From assembly GCA_021780935.1 (NCBI GenBank), contig JAJXXT010000046.1:19175-83174 (forward strand): a stretch of DNA of 64,000 nt, written 5' to 3'. Below are positions 45,289 to 54,356 of this stretch, in pieces. Under the pieces are notes generated by a model that worked only from the letters and a program-made list of their open reading frames with translations, was not told the origin of the DNA and searched no databases. The stretch's first letter is position 1. Each line of letters starts with the position of its first letter. Both the position numbers and the translations under genes were made by a program. The stretch is from Pseudomonadota bacterium. GTDB taxonomy: Bacteria; Pseudomonadota; Alphaproteobacteria; Acetobacterales; Acetobacteraceae.

Positions 45289-46421
45289 ACGATCACGCTC
45301 CCATTCTCTTCCTCGACCTCGCCGGACAGCAGGCGCGCATGGCGGCGCCGTTACGAAAACGCATTGAGGCGGTGCTGCGCCACTGCCAGTTCATCCTCGG
45401 CCCGGAAGTCTTGGAGCTGGAAACCCGCCTCGCGCAGTTCTGCGGCGCCGCGCATTGCGTCAGCGTCTCCTCCGGCACCGACGCGTTGCAGATCGCGCTG
45501 ATGGCCGAGGGCATCGGGCGTGGCGACGCGGTGTTCCTGCCCGCCTTCACCTATACCGCGACGGCGGAGGTGCCGCTGCTGCTCGGCGCCACCCCGGTCT
45601 TCGTCGATGTCGATCCGCGCACCTTCCAGATCGACCCCGCGCATCTCGCCGCGCGTGTCGCCGAGGTGCGACGGGCGGGCGTGCTGCGGCCGCGCGCGCT
45701 GATCGGCGTCGACCTGTTCGGCCAGCCCGCCGACTGGCCGGCACTCGCCGCCGTCGCCGCGAGCGAGCGGCTTTTCTCCCTCGACGATTGCGCGCAGAGC
45801 TTCGGCGCGAGCCTGGCCGGCACGCGGCTCGGCGCGGCGGCCGACGCGACGGCGACCAGCTTCTTCCCCTCCAAGCCGCTCGGCGCCTATGGCGATGGCG
45901 GCGCGCTGTTCACCGAGAGTGCCGAGCGCGCGGCGCTCTATCGCAGCCTGCGCACGCATGGCGAGGGCGGCACGCGCTACGAGGTGCTGCGCACCGGCAT
46001 GAACGGTCGGCTCGACACGCTGCAGGCCGCCGTTCTGCTCGCCAAGCTCGACCTGTTCGAGGCCGATCTCGCGGCGCGCGAGCGCATTGCCACGGTCTAC
46101 GATGCCCGGCTCGGCAACCGGGTCGCCATCCCCGCGCGCGTGCCGGACAGCACCAGCGCCTGGGCGATCTACGCCATCCTGCTGCCCGATGGTGCGGCGC
46201 GTGACCGTCTCCAGGCCGGGCTCAAGGCGGCCGGCGTGCCGAGTGCCATCTACTATCCGCGGCCGCTGCACCGGCAGCCTGCCTACGAAGCGGCCCATGA
46301 CGGCGCGGCGCTGCCGGTCGCGGAGGACCTCGCGGCACGCATCATGGCGCTGCCGATCCACCCCGATCTCACCGAGGCACAGGCGCATCGCGTGTGCGAC
46401 GCGGTGCTGGCGCACGTCTGA
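45285..46421 (+). CDS. DegT/DnrJ/EryC1/StrS sugar aminotransferase
   Basis: 378 residues, ATG overlapping the preceding stop (ATGA). PLP enzyme that converts a 4-keto sugar nucleotide to the amino sugar. Cofactor lysine is K197 in FFPSKPLGAYGDGG. Substrate segments SVSSGTDALQIAL and RTHGEGGTRYE are typical. Coupled with the 4,6-dehydratase, it would give a UDP-4-amino sugar for surface polysaccharide or glycoprotein. Confidence 0.93.
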   Translation: MNDHAPILFLDLAGQQARMAAPLRKRIEAVLRHCQFILGPEVLELETRLAQFCGAAHCVSVSSGTDALQIALMAEGIGRGDAVFLPAFTYTATAEVPLLLGATPVFVDVDPRTFQIDPAHLAARVAEVRRAGVLRPRALIGVDLFGQPADWPALAAVAASERLFSLDDCAQSFGASLAGTRLGAAADATATSFFPSKPLGAYGDGGALFTESAERAALYRSLRTHGEGGTRYEVLRTGMNGRLDTLQAAVLLAKLDLFEADLAARERIATVYDARLGNRVAIPARVPDSTSAWAIYAILLPDGAARDRLQAGLKAAGVPSAIYYPRPLHRQPAYEAAHDGAALPVAEDLAARIMALPIHPDLTEAQAHRVCDAVLAHV

Positions 46422-46434
46422 GCGGTCCACCCCG

Positions 46435-46608
46435 ATGCGCATGGCGATCATCGCCCAGGCGCTCGTGGTGCTTTGCATCGACTACGTGGCGTTTCGCCTG
46501 CTGGCCTGGCTGCTGCCCGCCTGGCTTGTTGCGATCCCCGCACTACTGGCGGCGTTGGTCGTGCTGGGGATGGCCGGCCTCGCCTGGCAGGCGGCGGCTC
46601 GCCGATAG
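46435..46608 (+). CDS. Small membrane protein, 57 residues, unknown
   Basis: ATG at 46435, 13 nt after the aminotransferase stop. It has two hydrophobic helices (ALVVLCIDYVAFRLLAWLLP and WLVAIPALLAALVVLGMAGL) and a basic end AARR. The last 66 nt overlap the convergent DUF423 gene. No family recognised. Possibly a real small protein translated with the polysaccharide operon, or chance; the regular hydrophobic pattern favours a gene. Confidence 0.45.
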   Translation: MRMAIIAQALVVLCIDYVAFRLLAWLLPAWLVAIPALLAALVVLGMAGLAWQAAARR

Positions 46609-46938
46609 CGCCAGCAGCAGCCAGCCCGCCATCAGCATGGTGCCGCCGATCGGCGCCACCACGCCGAGCGCGATGCCGGTCGCGGCATGAAAATAGAGCT
46701 CGCCGCAGAACAGCACGGTGCCGAGCGCGAAGCTGGCACCCGCCGCGTCCGCCAGCCGGCCGCCGCGCGACGCCCACAGCCCCACGGCCAGCAGCGCCAG
46801 CGCATGCGGGAACTGCATCGCCAACCCCTCCTGCACCAGCGTGCGCGCCGCCGGCGCCAGCGCATGCGCCGCCAGCGCCGAGAGGGCGACGGATATCAGC
46901 CCTGAAACCGCGCCCAGGACCAGCCAGACCCGTTGCAT
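46543..46938 (-). CDS. DUF423 family membrane protein
   Basis: 131 residues from ATG at 46938. Four membrane helices with family motifs GLISVALSALAAHAL near the start and GTVLFCGELYFHAATG in the middle, then PIGGTMLMAGWLLLAL. Function of the family is unknown. Divergent from the proline iminopeptidase (29 nt between starts). Confidence 0.9.
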   Translation of the reverse strand: MQRVWLVLGAVSGLISVALSALAAHALAPAARTLVQEGLAMQFPHALALLAVGLWASRGGRLADAAGASFALGTVLFCGELYFHAATGIALGVVAPIGGTMLMAGWLLLALSASRRLPGEAGHPQHDQRRQ

Positions 46939-46967
46939 CGTGCCCTCGCTCCCATCAGGATCGCGCC

Positions 46968-47918
46968 ATGCCGCGCGGAGACCTCTTTCCGGATATCGGA
47001 CCGTTCGAGACCGGCTTCCTGCCGCTCGGCGACGAGCATGTGATGTATTGGGAGCAGGTCGGCAACCCGCGCGGCGTGCCGGTGCTGTTCCTGCACGGCG
47101 GGCCGGGTGCCGGGGCCGGGGCCGTGCATCGGCGGTTCTTCGACCCCGGCTTCTGGCGCGTCGTCATCTTCGACCAGCGCGGCGCCGGCCGCTCGCGCCC
47201 GCTGGGCTCGCTCGCGGCCAACACCACGCCGCACCTGGTCGCGGATATCGAGCTGCTGCTGCGCCATCTCGCCATCCCCCGCGTGCTGCTGTTCGGCGGC
47301 TCCTGGGGCTCGACGCTGGCGCTGGCCTACGCCCAGGCGCATCCGGATCGCGTGCTGGGCTGCGTGCTGCGCGGCGTGTTCCTCGGCCGCAAGCTGGAGG
47401 TGGACTGGTTCCTGCACGGCCTCGCCGCCGTGTTCCCCGACGCGCACGCCACCTTCGTCGAGTTCCTGCCGCCGGCGGAGCGTGACGATGTGCTCGCAAG
47501 CTATCTCCGCCGCCTCGCCAGCCCCGACCCCGCGATCCACATGCCCGCCGCGCGTGCCTGGTCGGTCTACGAGGGATCCTGCTCGACGCTGCTGCCCTCG
47601 CCCGATACCGTCGCCTCCTTCGCGCAGGACCGCACCGCGCTCGGCCTTGCGCGTATCGAGGCGCATTATTTCGCCAACGAGCTGTTCCTGCCGCCCGGCG
47701 GGCTGCTCGGCGGTATGACGCGCATCGCCCATGTGCCGGCGGAGATCGTGCAGGGTCGCTATGACATGATCTGCCCGCCGCGCACCGCCTTCGAACTCGC
47801 GGATGCCTGGCCAACCGCCCGCCTCACCGTGGTGCCGGATGCCGGGCATTCGGCGCTGGAACCGGGCGTCCGCCGCGCCCTCGTCGCGGCCGTCGAGCGG
47901 TTCCGGTCGCCGCGATGA
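46968..47918 (+). CDS. pip: Prolyl aminopeptidase (proline iminopeptidase)
   Basis: 316 residues from ATG at 46968. Alpha/beta-hydrolase that removes N-terminal proline from peptides. Oxyanion motif HGGPG (43-47), nucleophile elbow GGSWGS (S112), acid in GRYDMICPP and catalytic His in DAGHSA. It overlaps the next gene by 4 nt, a link with no obvious metabolic sense. Confidence 0.93.
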   Translation: MPRGDLFPDIGPFETGFLPLGDEHVMYWEQVGNPRGVPVLFLHGGPGAGAGAVHRRFFDPGFWRVVIFDQRGAGRSRPLGSLAANTTPHLVADIELLLRHLAIPRVLLFGGSWGSTLALAYAQAHPDRVLGCVLRGVFLGRKLEVDWFLHGLAAVFPDAHATFVEFLPPAERDDVLASYLRRLASPDPAIHMPAARAWSVYEGSCSTLLPSPDTVASFAQDRTALGLARIEAHYFANELFLPPGGLLGGMTRIAHVPAEIVQGRYDMICPPRTAFELADAWPTARLTVVPDAGHSALEPGVRRALVAAVERFRSPR

Positions 47919-48811
47919 AGCTCGCGGTCATCGGCCTGGGCTCCATGGGCATGGGTGCCGCGCAATCGCTGCTGCGTGCCGGCCACGACGTCACCGGCTG
48001 CGACACCCGCGCCGAGGCGCGCGCGGCCTTCGCCGCCGCCGGCGGCCAGGCCGCCGCGAGCCCCGACGCACTGCCTGCGGGGCTGGAGGCGGTGATCGTC
48101 TTCGTCGTCAACGCGGCGCAGGCGGAGGACGTGCTGTTCGGCCCGCATGGCTGCGTGACGTCGCTCGCGCCCGGCACGGTGGTGCTGAACTGCGTCACCG
48201 TCGCCGCCGACCGCGCCGTCGCGTTCGAGCAGCGCCTCGCCGCCGCCGGCCTGCTGATGCTCGACGCGCCGGTCTCCGGCGGCTCCAAGGCGGCGCAGGC
48301 GGGGCAGATGTCGGTGATGGCGTCGGGCCCGCCCGAGGCCTTCGCCAGGGCGGAGCCGGTGCTTGCGGCCATCGCGGCGCGGGTCTGGCGCCTCGGCGAC
48401 CGCGCGGGGCCCGGCAGCACGGTCAAGATGGTCAATCAGCTTCTCGCCGGCGTGCATATCGCGGCGGCGGCGGAGGCGCTGGCGCTTGGCATCCGCGCCG
48501 GCGCCGATCCGCGCACCCTGTTCGACGTCATCTCCGCCTCGGCCGGCAGCTCCTGGATGTGGCAGAACCGCATGCCACACGTGCTGGCCGGCGACGACAC
48601 GCCGCATTCCGCGGTCAACATCTTCGTCAAGGATCTCGGCATCGTGCTCGACGCGGCGCGCGGCATGACCTTCCCGCTGCCGCTGGCCTCGGCCGCGCAC
48701 CAGCTTTTCCTGGCCGCCGCCGCGGGTGGCGACGGCGCGCGCGACGACGCTTTCGTCATCCGCGTCTGGGAGCGGCTGGCGAAGATTGAGCTTCCGGGAA
48801 AACCGGATTAG
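47915..48811 (+). CDS. ltnD: L-threonate dehydrogenase-like 3-hydroxyacid dehydrogenase
   Basis: 298 residues; 3-hydroxyisobutyrate dehydrogenase superfamily. NAD site VIGLGSMGMGAAQSLL, substrate motif DAPVSGGSKAAQAGQMSVM, catalytic Lys in STVKMVNQLLAG. The C-terminal pattern (HSAVNIFVKDLGIVLD) resembles LtnD, which oxidises L-threonate at C2. The ltnD partners (otnC, otnK, otnI) are absent here, so the name is a best family match and not a proven pathway. Confidence 0.78.
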   Translation: MKLAVIGLGSMGMGAAQSLLRAGHDVTGCDTRAEARAAFAAAGGQAAASPDALPAGLEAVIVFVVNAAQAEDVLFGPHGCVTSLAPGTVVLNCVTVAADRAVAFEQRLAAAGLLMLDAPVSGGSKAAQAGQMSVMASGPPEAFARAEPVLAAIAARVWRLGDRAGPGSTVKMVNQLLAGVHIAAAAEALALGIRAGADPRTLFDVISASAGSSWMWQNRMPHVLAGDDTPHSAVNIFVKDLGIVLDAARGMTFPLPLASAAHQLFLAAAAGGDGARDDAFVIRVWERLAKIELPGKPD

Positions 48812-50145
48812 GCGGCCAGCGCCGCCTCCACCCCGGCGGCGATGGCGAACAGCTTCGCGTCCGCCATCGTCTGGCCCATCAGCATCAGCCCCACCGGCGC
48901 CTCGCCGGGGCGGTGGCAGGGGAGGCTGATCGCGCAGCGATCGAGAAAATTGCCCAGCGTCGTGTTGCGCAGCGACAGCAGATTGACGCGCGTGTATTCC
49001 GCCACGTCGTCGAGCTGCGCGATCGGCGGCGGCACGATCGGGCAGGTGGGCAGCATCATCGCGTCATAGGCGGCGCTGGCCGCGTTCGCCTCCGCGATCA
49101 GCCGCCGGCGCGCGTCGAGCAGCGCGATGTAGTCGGCCGAGAGCAACTGCCCGCCCTGCTCCAGCCGTGCCCGGACGCGCGGATCGTAACGATCGCCGAG
49201 CCGCTCCAGCAGGCCGCGATGCCAGGCCGCCGCCTCCATCCGCGCGAGGCCGACCTTGTTGGCCTCCACGGCGGCGGTGAAGGCGGGGAAGGCGATGCGC
49301 GTGATCCGCGCGCCCATCGCCGCGAGGCGCGAACAGGCACGCTCGAAATCCGCCGCCACCGTCGCGTCCATCTCGTCCAGCACCAGCGTCGTCGGCACCG
49401 CGAGGTGCAGGCGCGAGACATCGGCGGCGCGCGGCGCCGGCAGTGGTTCGCCGGCCATGATCGCATCGACTGCGGCACAGCACGCGACACTGCGCGCCAG
49501 TGGCCCCACCGAATCGAGGCTCGGCGCCAGCGGCAGGATGCCCTCGATCGATACCCGCCGCGCCGTCGGCTTGTAGCCCACCACGCCGCAATAGGCCGCC
49601 GGCACGCGGCAGGAGCCGCCGGTGTCCGTGCCCAGCCCCGCGAAGGCCATGCCGTCGGCGACGGCAACCGCGGTGCCCGAGGAACTGCCGCCGGGGATGC
49701 GCCGGCTGGCGCGGTCCCACGGGCTGGCCGGCGTGCCGTAATGCGGGTTGATGCCGAGGCCGGAGAAGGCGAACTCCGTCATGTTCGTCCGCCCCATCGG
49801 CACCAGCCCGGCGGCCAGCATGCGCCGCAGCACCGGCGCGTGGTCGGTGGCCGGCGGTGCGTCCGCCAGCACCGTGGAGCCGGCCGGCGTCGGCTCGCCC
49901 TGGATGTCGCAGAGATCCTTGATCGCGACCGGAATGCCGGCATAGGGGCCCGGCGCGCGGCCGGCCCGGCGCAGCAGGTCCATGGCGTCGGCCATCAGCC
50001 GCGCGGAGTCCGCGTGCACGCGGATAAAGGCGCGCGCACCCTCGCCGCCAGGCTCCGCGATGCGTGCCAGCGCCTCCTCGACGAGTTGCCGCGCGCTGGT
50101 TCGTCCGGCGGCGAGATCGGCCGCCGCTGCCGTCATGGTCTGCAT
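48808..50145 (-). CDS. Amidase signature family enzyme
   Basis: 445 residues from ATG at 50145. Ser-Ser-Lys triad of the amidase signature: Lys in PVAIKDLCD, the Gly/Ser-rich PGGSSSGTAVAVADG and GTDTGGSCRVPAA. Hydrolyses an amide bond; substrate unknown (AtzF/indoleacetamide hydrolase relatives are broad). It lies on the opposite strand between two sugar-acid genes, overlaps the threonate-type dehydrogenase tail by 4 nt, and is divergent from uronate dehydrogenase. Confidence 0.9.
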   Translation of the reverse strand: MQTMTAAAADLAAGRTSARQLVEEALARIAEPGGEGARAFIRVHADSARLMADAMDLLRRAGRAPGPYAGIPVAIKDLCDIQGEPTPAGSTVLADAPPATDHAPVLRRMLAAGLVPMGRTNMTEFAFSGLGINPHYGTPASPWDRASRRIPGGSSSGTAVAVADGMAFAGLGTDTGGSCRVPAAYCGVVGYKPTARRVSIEGILPLAPSLDSVGPLARSVACCAAVDAIMAGEPLPAPRAADVSRLHLAVPTTLVLDEMDATVAADFERACSRLAAMGARITRIAFPAFTAAVEANKVGLARMEAAAWHRGLLERLGDRYDPRVRARLEQGGQLLSADYIALLDARRRLIAEANAASAAYDAMMLPTCPIVPPPIAQLDDVAEYTRVNLLSLRNTTLGNFLDRCAISLPCHRPGEAPVGLMLMGQTMADAKLFAIAAGVEAALAA

Positions 50146-50302
50146 GGCGCCACGCTGCCCGCCCGCGCCGCGCCACGCAAGAACCCCCGGCCCGCAGGAA
50201 CCCCCGCCCGCAAGACCCCCAGGCCAGCGGAGCCGACGGGTTGACGCTTGCGCCCGCGGATGCGTCTTAGCGTCCCGCATGCCAGCAGGAATGGAGACCG
50301 CG

Positions 50303-51127
50303 ATGTCCGAACAGCCCGCCCGCCCCGTCCTCATCACCGGCGCCTCGGGCGCGCTCGGCCGCCAGGTCGCGGCGGCCCTCGGTGCGCGCGGCTGGAAGCT
50401 GGTGCTGACCGACATCGCGCCGTTCCCCGACAGGCTGGCGGAAGGTGCCCGCTTCGAACGCGCCGACCTCGAGGACGGTGTCGCGGTGCTGCGCCTCGCC
50501 GAGGGCTGCGGCACCATCCTGCATTTCGGCGGCATCTCCACCGACCAGCCGTTCGAGACCGTGATCGGCCCCAATATCCGCGGCCTCTACCACATCTACG
50601 AGGCGGCGCGGCGGGAGCGGGCGCGCGTGCTGTTCGCCTCTTCCAACCACGCGATCGGCTTTCACGAGCGCAGCACGAAGCTCGACGCCGACTGCCAGTT
50701 CCTGCCCGATTCCTTCTACGGGTTGTCGAAAGCCTATGGCGAGCTGATGGGCCGCCTCTACTGGTTCAAGCACGGGGTGGAGAACGTCAACGTCCGCATC
50801 GGCTCCTCCTTCCCCGAGCCGAAGAACGCCCGCATGCTGGCGACCTGGCTCGCCTACAACGACCTGGTGGAGCTGTGCGTGCGCGCAACCCTGGCGGAAA
50901 AGACCGGCACCTGCGTCATCTGGGGTGCCTCGGCCAACAACAGCAGCTTCTGGCGCAGCGATGCCCGCGCCGCCCTCGGCTGGCTGCCGCGCGACAGTGC
51001 GGACCCCTATGCCGGGCAGGTTGGGAGCATCGTCAGCGACGATCCGGTGGAGGAGCGCTACCAGGGCGGTGGCTATTGCGCCACCGACTTCACCCGCACC
51101 GAGGCGGCGCCCAAGGATATCTTCTGA
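50303..51127 (+). CDS. udh: Uronate dehydrogenase (NAD-dependent)
   Basis: 274 residues from ATG at 50303, with GGAG upstream. SDR fold with TGASGALGRQVAAAL, LHFGGISTDQPFE, FASSNHAIGFHE, catalytic Y-x3-K in FYGLSKAYGE and RIGSSFPEPKNARML, matching Agrobacterium-type Udh. It oxidises galacturonate or glucuronate to the aldaric acid lactone, the first step of the oxidative uronate route. It overlaps the TPP enzyme by 1 nt. Confidence 0.9.
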   Translation: MSEQPARPVLITGASGALGRQVAAALGARGWKLVLTDIAPFPDRLAEGARFERADLEDGVAVLRLAEGCGTILHFGGISTDQPFETVIGPNIRGLYHIYEAARRERARVLFASSNHAIGFHERSTKLDADCQFLPDSFYGLSKAYGELMGRLYWFKHGVENVNVRIGSSFPEPKNARMLATWLAYNDLVELCVRATLAEKTGTCVIWGASANNSSFWRSDARAALGWLPRDSADPYAGQVGSIVSDDPVEERYQGGGYCATDFTRTEAAPKDIF

Positions 51128-52767
51128 TGCCGCGCCAAACCACGGGCGAGGCGGTGGTCGAGGCGCTGCTCGCGCACGGCATCGCAACCCTCTACGCGCT
51201 GCCCGGCGTGCACAACGACCATCTGTTCGACGCGGTGGCGCGCAGCGACGGGCGCATGCGCGTCGTCCACACGCGCCACGAGCAGACCGCCGCCTATATG
51301 GCGCTCGGCGCGGCGCTTGCCACCGGCCGGCCGCAGGCCTTCAGCGTCGTTCCCGGCCCGGGGCTGCTCAACGCCTCGGCGGCCCTGCTGAGTGCTCACG
51401 GCGCCGGCGCGCCGGTGCTGGCGCTGGTCGGGCAGATCCCCTCCTTCGCCATCGACCGCGGCCTCGGCCACCTGCATGAGCTGCGCGACCAGTTGGGCCT
51501 GCTCGGGCACATGACCAAACTCGCCGCCCGGATCGACGGGCCGGCCGCCGCTCCCGGCCTCGTTGCCCAGGCGCTGCATGCCGCGCGCTCCGGTCGCCAA
51601 CGCCCGGCGGCGCTCGAATGCGCGATCGATGTCTGGGGCCGCGCCGGAGAGGTGGCGCCGGCGGCGCCGATCCCGCCATCGCGCCCGCCGCTCGATGCCG
51701 AGGCGATCGCGCGCGCCGCCGATCTCATTGCTAAAGCAAAACGGCCGATCATCATCGCCGGCGGTGGCACCCAGGATGCCTCAGCCGAGCTGCTGGCCTT
51801 CGCCGAAAAGCTTGGCGCACCGGTCGTGACCTACCGGCGCGGGCGCGGCGTCATCCCCACCACGCATCCGCTGGCCGCGTCCCTGCCCGTGGGCAACCGG
51901 CTCTGGGCGGAGGCGGATCTCGCCATCGGCGTCGGCACGCGCATGCTCGCACCGCTCGCCAACTGGGGCACCGACGCCAGGCTGCGTCTCATTCGTATCG
52001 ATATCGATGCGGAGGAGACGACGCGCTTCCGCCACCCGGATGTCGCCATCGTTGCTGACGCCGCTGAGGCGCTGGTGGCGCTGACCGCGGCGATCCCCGC
52101 CGCGCGCGAGCCCGATCCCGCGATCGCGCGCGAACGCGCCTGGCTTGCCGAGCGCCTGGCTCGCCAGGAGCCGCAAATGGGCTTTCTGCGTGCCATCCGC
52201 GCTGCCCTGCCGGCCGACGGAATTCTGGTCGAGGACGTGACCCAGCTCGCCTTCGTCGCCCGCGTCGCGTTCGACGTCGATGCACCGCGCCGCTACATCG
52301 CCCCCGGCTATCAGGACAATCTCGGCTGGGGCTATGGCATCGCGCTCGGCGCGCAGGAGGCTTGCCGCGACCGCGCCGTGGTGTGCATCGCGGGCGATGG
52401 CGGCTTCATGTACCAGGCCGGCGAGCTCGCCACCGCGGTCGCGCACAACCTGCCGCTCGTGGTCGTGGTGTTCGACGACGGCGCGTTCGGCAATGTCCGC
52501 CGCATCCAGCAGGAACAATTCGGCAACCGGCTGATCGCGAGCGACCTCACCAACCCCGATTTCCGCCAATTCGCCGAAAGCTTCGGCGTGCGCGCCTGGA
52601 AGGTTACGGATGCGGAAGGTCTGGAGCGGGCCCTGCGCGAGGCACTCGCCGCGCGTCGGCCGGGCCTGATCCAGGTGCGGGTTGGGGAAATGCCCAGTCC
52701 GTGGGACATGCTGGGCGGCAGGCGCGTGCGCGGGCCGGACGAGGCCTGGCGCCCCAACATGCCGTAG
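51127..52767 (+). CDS. Thiamine pyrophosphate-dependent enzyme, acetolactate synthase large-subunit-like
   Basis: 546 residues, start at TGATG junction with udh. Three-domain TPP fold: N-terminal YALPGVHNDHLFD with catalytic Glu in RHEQTAAYMALG, central domain, and cofactor motif GDGGFMYQAGELA ending in FDDGAFGN, where Asp replaces the usual first Asn. Lacks clear FAD-binding features of true acetolactate synthases. The pairing with udh suggests decarboxylation or carboligation of a 2-oxo acid from uronate catabolism, but the reaction is unknown. Confidence 0.85.
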   Translation: MPRQTTGEAVVEALLAHGIATLYALPGVHNDHLFDAVARSDGRMRVVHTRHEQTAAYMALGAALATGRPQAFSVVPGPGLLNASAALLSAHGAGAPVLALVGQIPSFAIDRGLGHLHELRDQLGLLGHMTKLAARIDGPAAAPGLVAQALHAARSGRQRPAALECAIDVWGRAGEVAPAAPIPPSRPPLDAEAIARAADLIAKAKRPIIIAGGGTQDASAELLAFAEKLGAPVVTYRRGRGVIPTTHPLAASLPVGNRLWAEADLAIGVGTRMLAPLANWGTDARLRLIRIDIDAEETTRFRHPDVAIVADAAEALVALTAAIPAAREPDPAIARERAWLAERLARQEPQMGFLRAIRAALPADGILVEDVTQLAFVARVAFDVDAPRRYIAPGYQDNLGWGYGIALGAQEACRDRAVVCIAGDGGFMYQAGELATAVAHNLPLVVVVFDDGAFGNVRRIQQEQFGNRLIASDLTNPDFRQFAESFGVRAWKVTDAEGLERALREALAARRPGLIQVRVGEMPSPWDMLGGRRVRGPDEAWRPNMP

Positions 52768-52798
52768 CGCCCCAATCTGCTGTCGCGAGTGGCGCGCT

Positions 52799-53197
52799 TC
52801 AGGTCAGATCGGTGAACGGGTTGACGGCCACTTCCCAGAGATAGCCGTCGGGATCGGCGAAGTAGCCGGAATACCCGCCCCAATCCGCTGGCGCCGGCCG
52901 TTTCACCTCCCGCGCGCCCGCGGCGATGGCGCGGGTGAACACCGCGTCCGCCTGCTCGCGCGTCGCGACGTTGTGCGCCAGCGTGATACCGGGAAAACCC
53001 TGCCCGTCATCCGCGACCGTTGCATCGGCGGCCAGCATCGCGCGGGGGAACAGCGCGAGCCAGCTTCCCTCCATCGCGAACATCACGTGCTCGCCGGTCT
53101 CGCTGTGCACCGGAAAGCCAAGGCCGTCGTGGTAGAAGGCCCGCGACACCGCGACATCACGCACACCGAGCGTGACCAGCGAGATTTTCGGCTTCAT
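52799..53197 (-). CDS. VOC-family protein (glyoxalase/bleomycin-resistance fold)
   Basis: 132 residues from ATG at 53197. One vicinal-oxygen-chelate domain: ISLVTLGVRDVAVSRAFYHD at the start and ADPDGYLWEVAVNP at the end. Metal-type His is not obvious at the first position, so catalytic activity is uncertain. Lies between convergent TPP and paa operons. Confidence 0.88.
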   Translation of the reverse strand: MKPKISLVTLGVRDVAVSRAFYHDGLGFPVHSETGEHVMFAMEGSWLALFPRAMLAADATVADDGQGFPGITLAHNVATREQADAVFTRAIAAGAREVKRPAPADWGGYSGYFADPDGYLWEVAVNPFTDLT

Positions 53198-53240
53198 GGC
53201 AGCGGCACCGCCTCGCCCAACCGCAGCGGACGGGCCGCGC

Positions 53241-54356
53241 TCATGTCGCGTCATAGTCCACGATGAGCCGGGCGCTGGTCGGCACCGCCTGGCAGGTGAG
53301 CACGAAGCCTGCCGCCATTTCCCAGGGTTCGAGCGAGAAATTCTGCCGCATCTCGGCCGCGCCCTCGACCAGCCTTGCGCGGCAGGTGCAGCACATGCCG
53401 GCCCGGCAGGACCACGGCAGGTCGAGCCCGGCGCGGATCGCTGCGTCCAGCACGGCCTCGCCTTCCGCGATCGGCACCTCCGTCGTCTTGCCGTCATGGA
53501 TCACGCGCGCGCGCGCAAAGGCCGGTGCGTCGCTGGCGACGATGGGGGCGGCGACGCGCACCGGCTCGCCGGCGAGGACGAAGCGCTCGACATGCACCCG
53601 CTCAGGCGGCACGCCAAGTTCGCCGAGCCTTTTCTCCGCCGCCGCGATCAGGCCCTCAGGCCCGCAGATATAGGCCGCGTCGATCGCCGATGGGGCCGCC
53701 CAGCCGCGCACCAGGCGCGCGATTTTGCCCTCGTCCAGCCGGCCTGCGAACACGCCGAGATCCTGCTCCTCGCGCGACAGGACATGCACGATCGCGAGCC
53801 GGTCGAGATACCGGTCCTTCAGGTCTTCGAGCGCATCGCGAAACAGGATCTCGGGCGTCGTGCGGCTGCCATAGAGCAGCAGCGCCTCGCTCGCGGGCTC
53901 GCGCTCCAGCATCGCGGCCAGGATCGAGACGATCGGCGTGATGCCGGAGCCGGCGGCGATCGCCAGGTGCCGGCGCGCCCGCGTGGCCGCGTCATCGCCG
54001 AGGGCATCGGCCGCGAACCGCCCCTCCGGCGGCAGCACGTCGAGCAAATCGCCGGCGGCGAGCGTGCGGTTGGCGTGGGTCGAAAACACGCCGCCGGTGA
54101 CATGCTTGATCGCGACGCGCAGCTCGCCGGCAGCCGGCGGCACGCAGATCGAGTAGCAGCGCCGCACCTCCGCGCCATCGATGCGAGCCCGCAACGTCAG
54201 GTATTGCCCGGGCCGGAACACGAAGACATCGCGCAACGCCGCCGGCACCTCGAACGCGACCGAGACGGCGGACGGCGTCTCGCGCCGCACCTCGGCGACA
54301 CGCAGCTTGTGAAAGCGCTGTGCCGCGCGCGGCGCGGATTCGGCGGTCAGTGACAT
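53241..54356 (-). CDS. paaE: 1,2-phenylacetyl-CoA epoxidase reductase subunit PaaE
   Basis: 371 residues. Ferredoxin-NADP reductase part with RCYSICVP (FAD) and AAGSGITPIVS (NADPH), then a C-terminal plant-type [2Fe-2S] ferredoxin with CRAGMCCTCRARL and a late Cys in VLTCQA. It supplies electrons to the PaaABC di-iron oxygenase. It overlaps paaD by 10 nt and ends the operon in this window. Confidence 0.95.
   Translation of the reverse strand: MSLTAESAPRAAQRFHKLRVAEVRRETPSAVSVAFEVPAALRDVFVFRPGQYLTLRARIDGAEVRRCYSICVPPAAGELRVAIKHVTGGVFSTHANRTLAAGDLLDVLPPEGRFAADALGDDAATRARRHLAIAAGSGITPIVSILAAMLEREPASEALLLYGSRTTPEILFRDALEDLKDRYLDRLAIVHVLSREEQDLGVFAGRLDEGKIARLVRGWAAPSAIDAAYICGPEGLIAAAEKRLGELGVPPERVHVERFVLAGEPVRVAAPIVASDAPAFARARVIHDGKTTEVPIAEGEAVLDAAIRAGLDLPWSCRAGMCCTCRARLVEGAAEMRQNFSLEPWEMAAGFVLTCQAVPTSARLIVDYDAT

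Noticed and set aside
51127..52767. Calling the TPP enzyme acetolactate synthase IlvB
   Set aside because: No small subunit gene follows, it is coupled to uronate dehydrogenase, and the cofactor motif differs; only the superfamily is safe.
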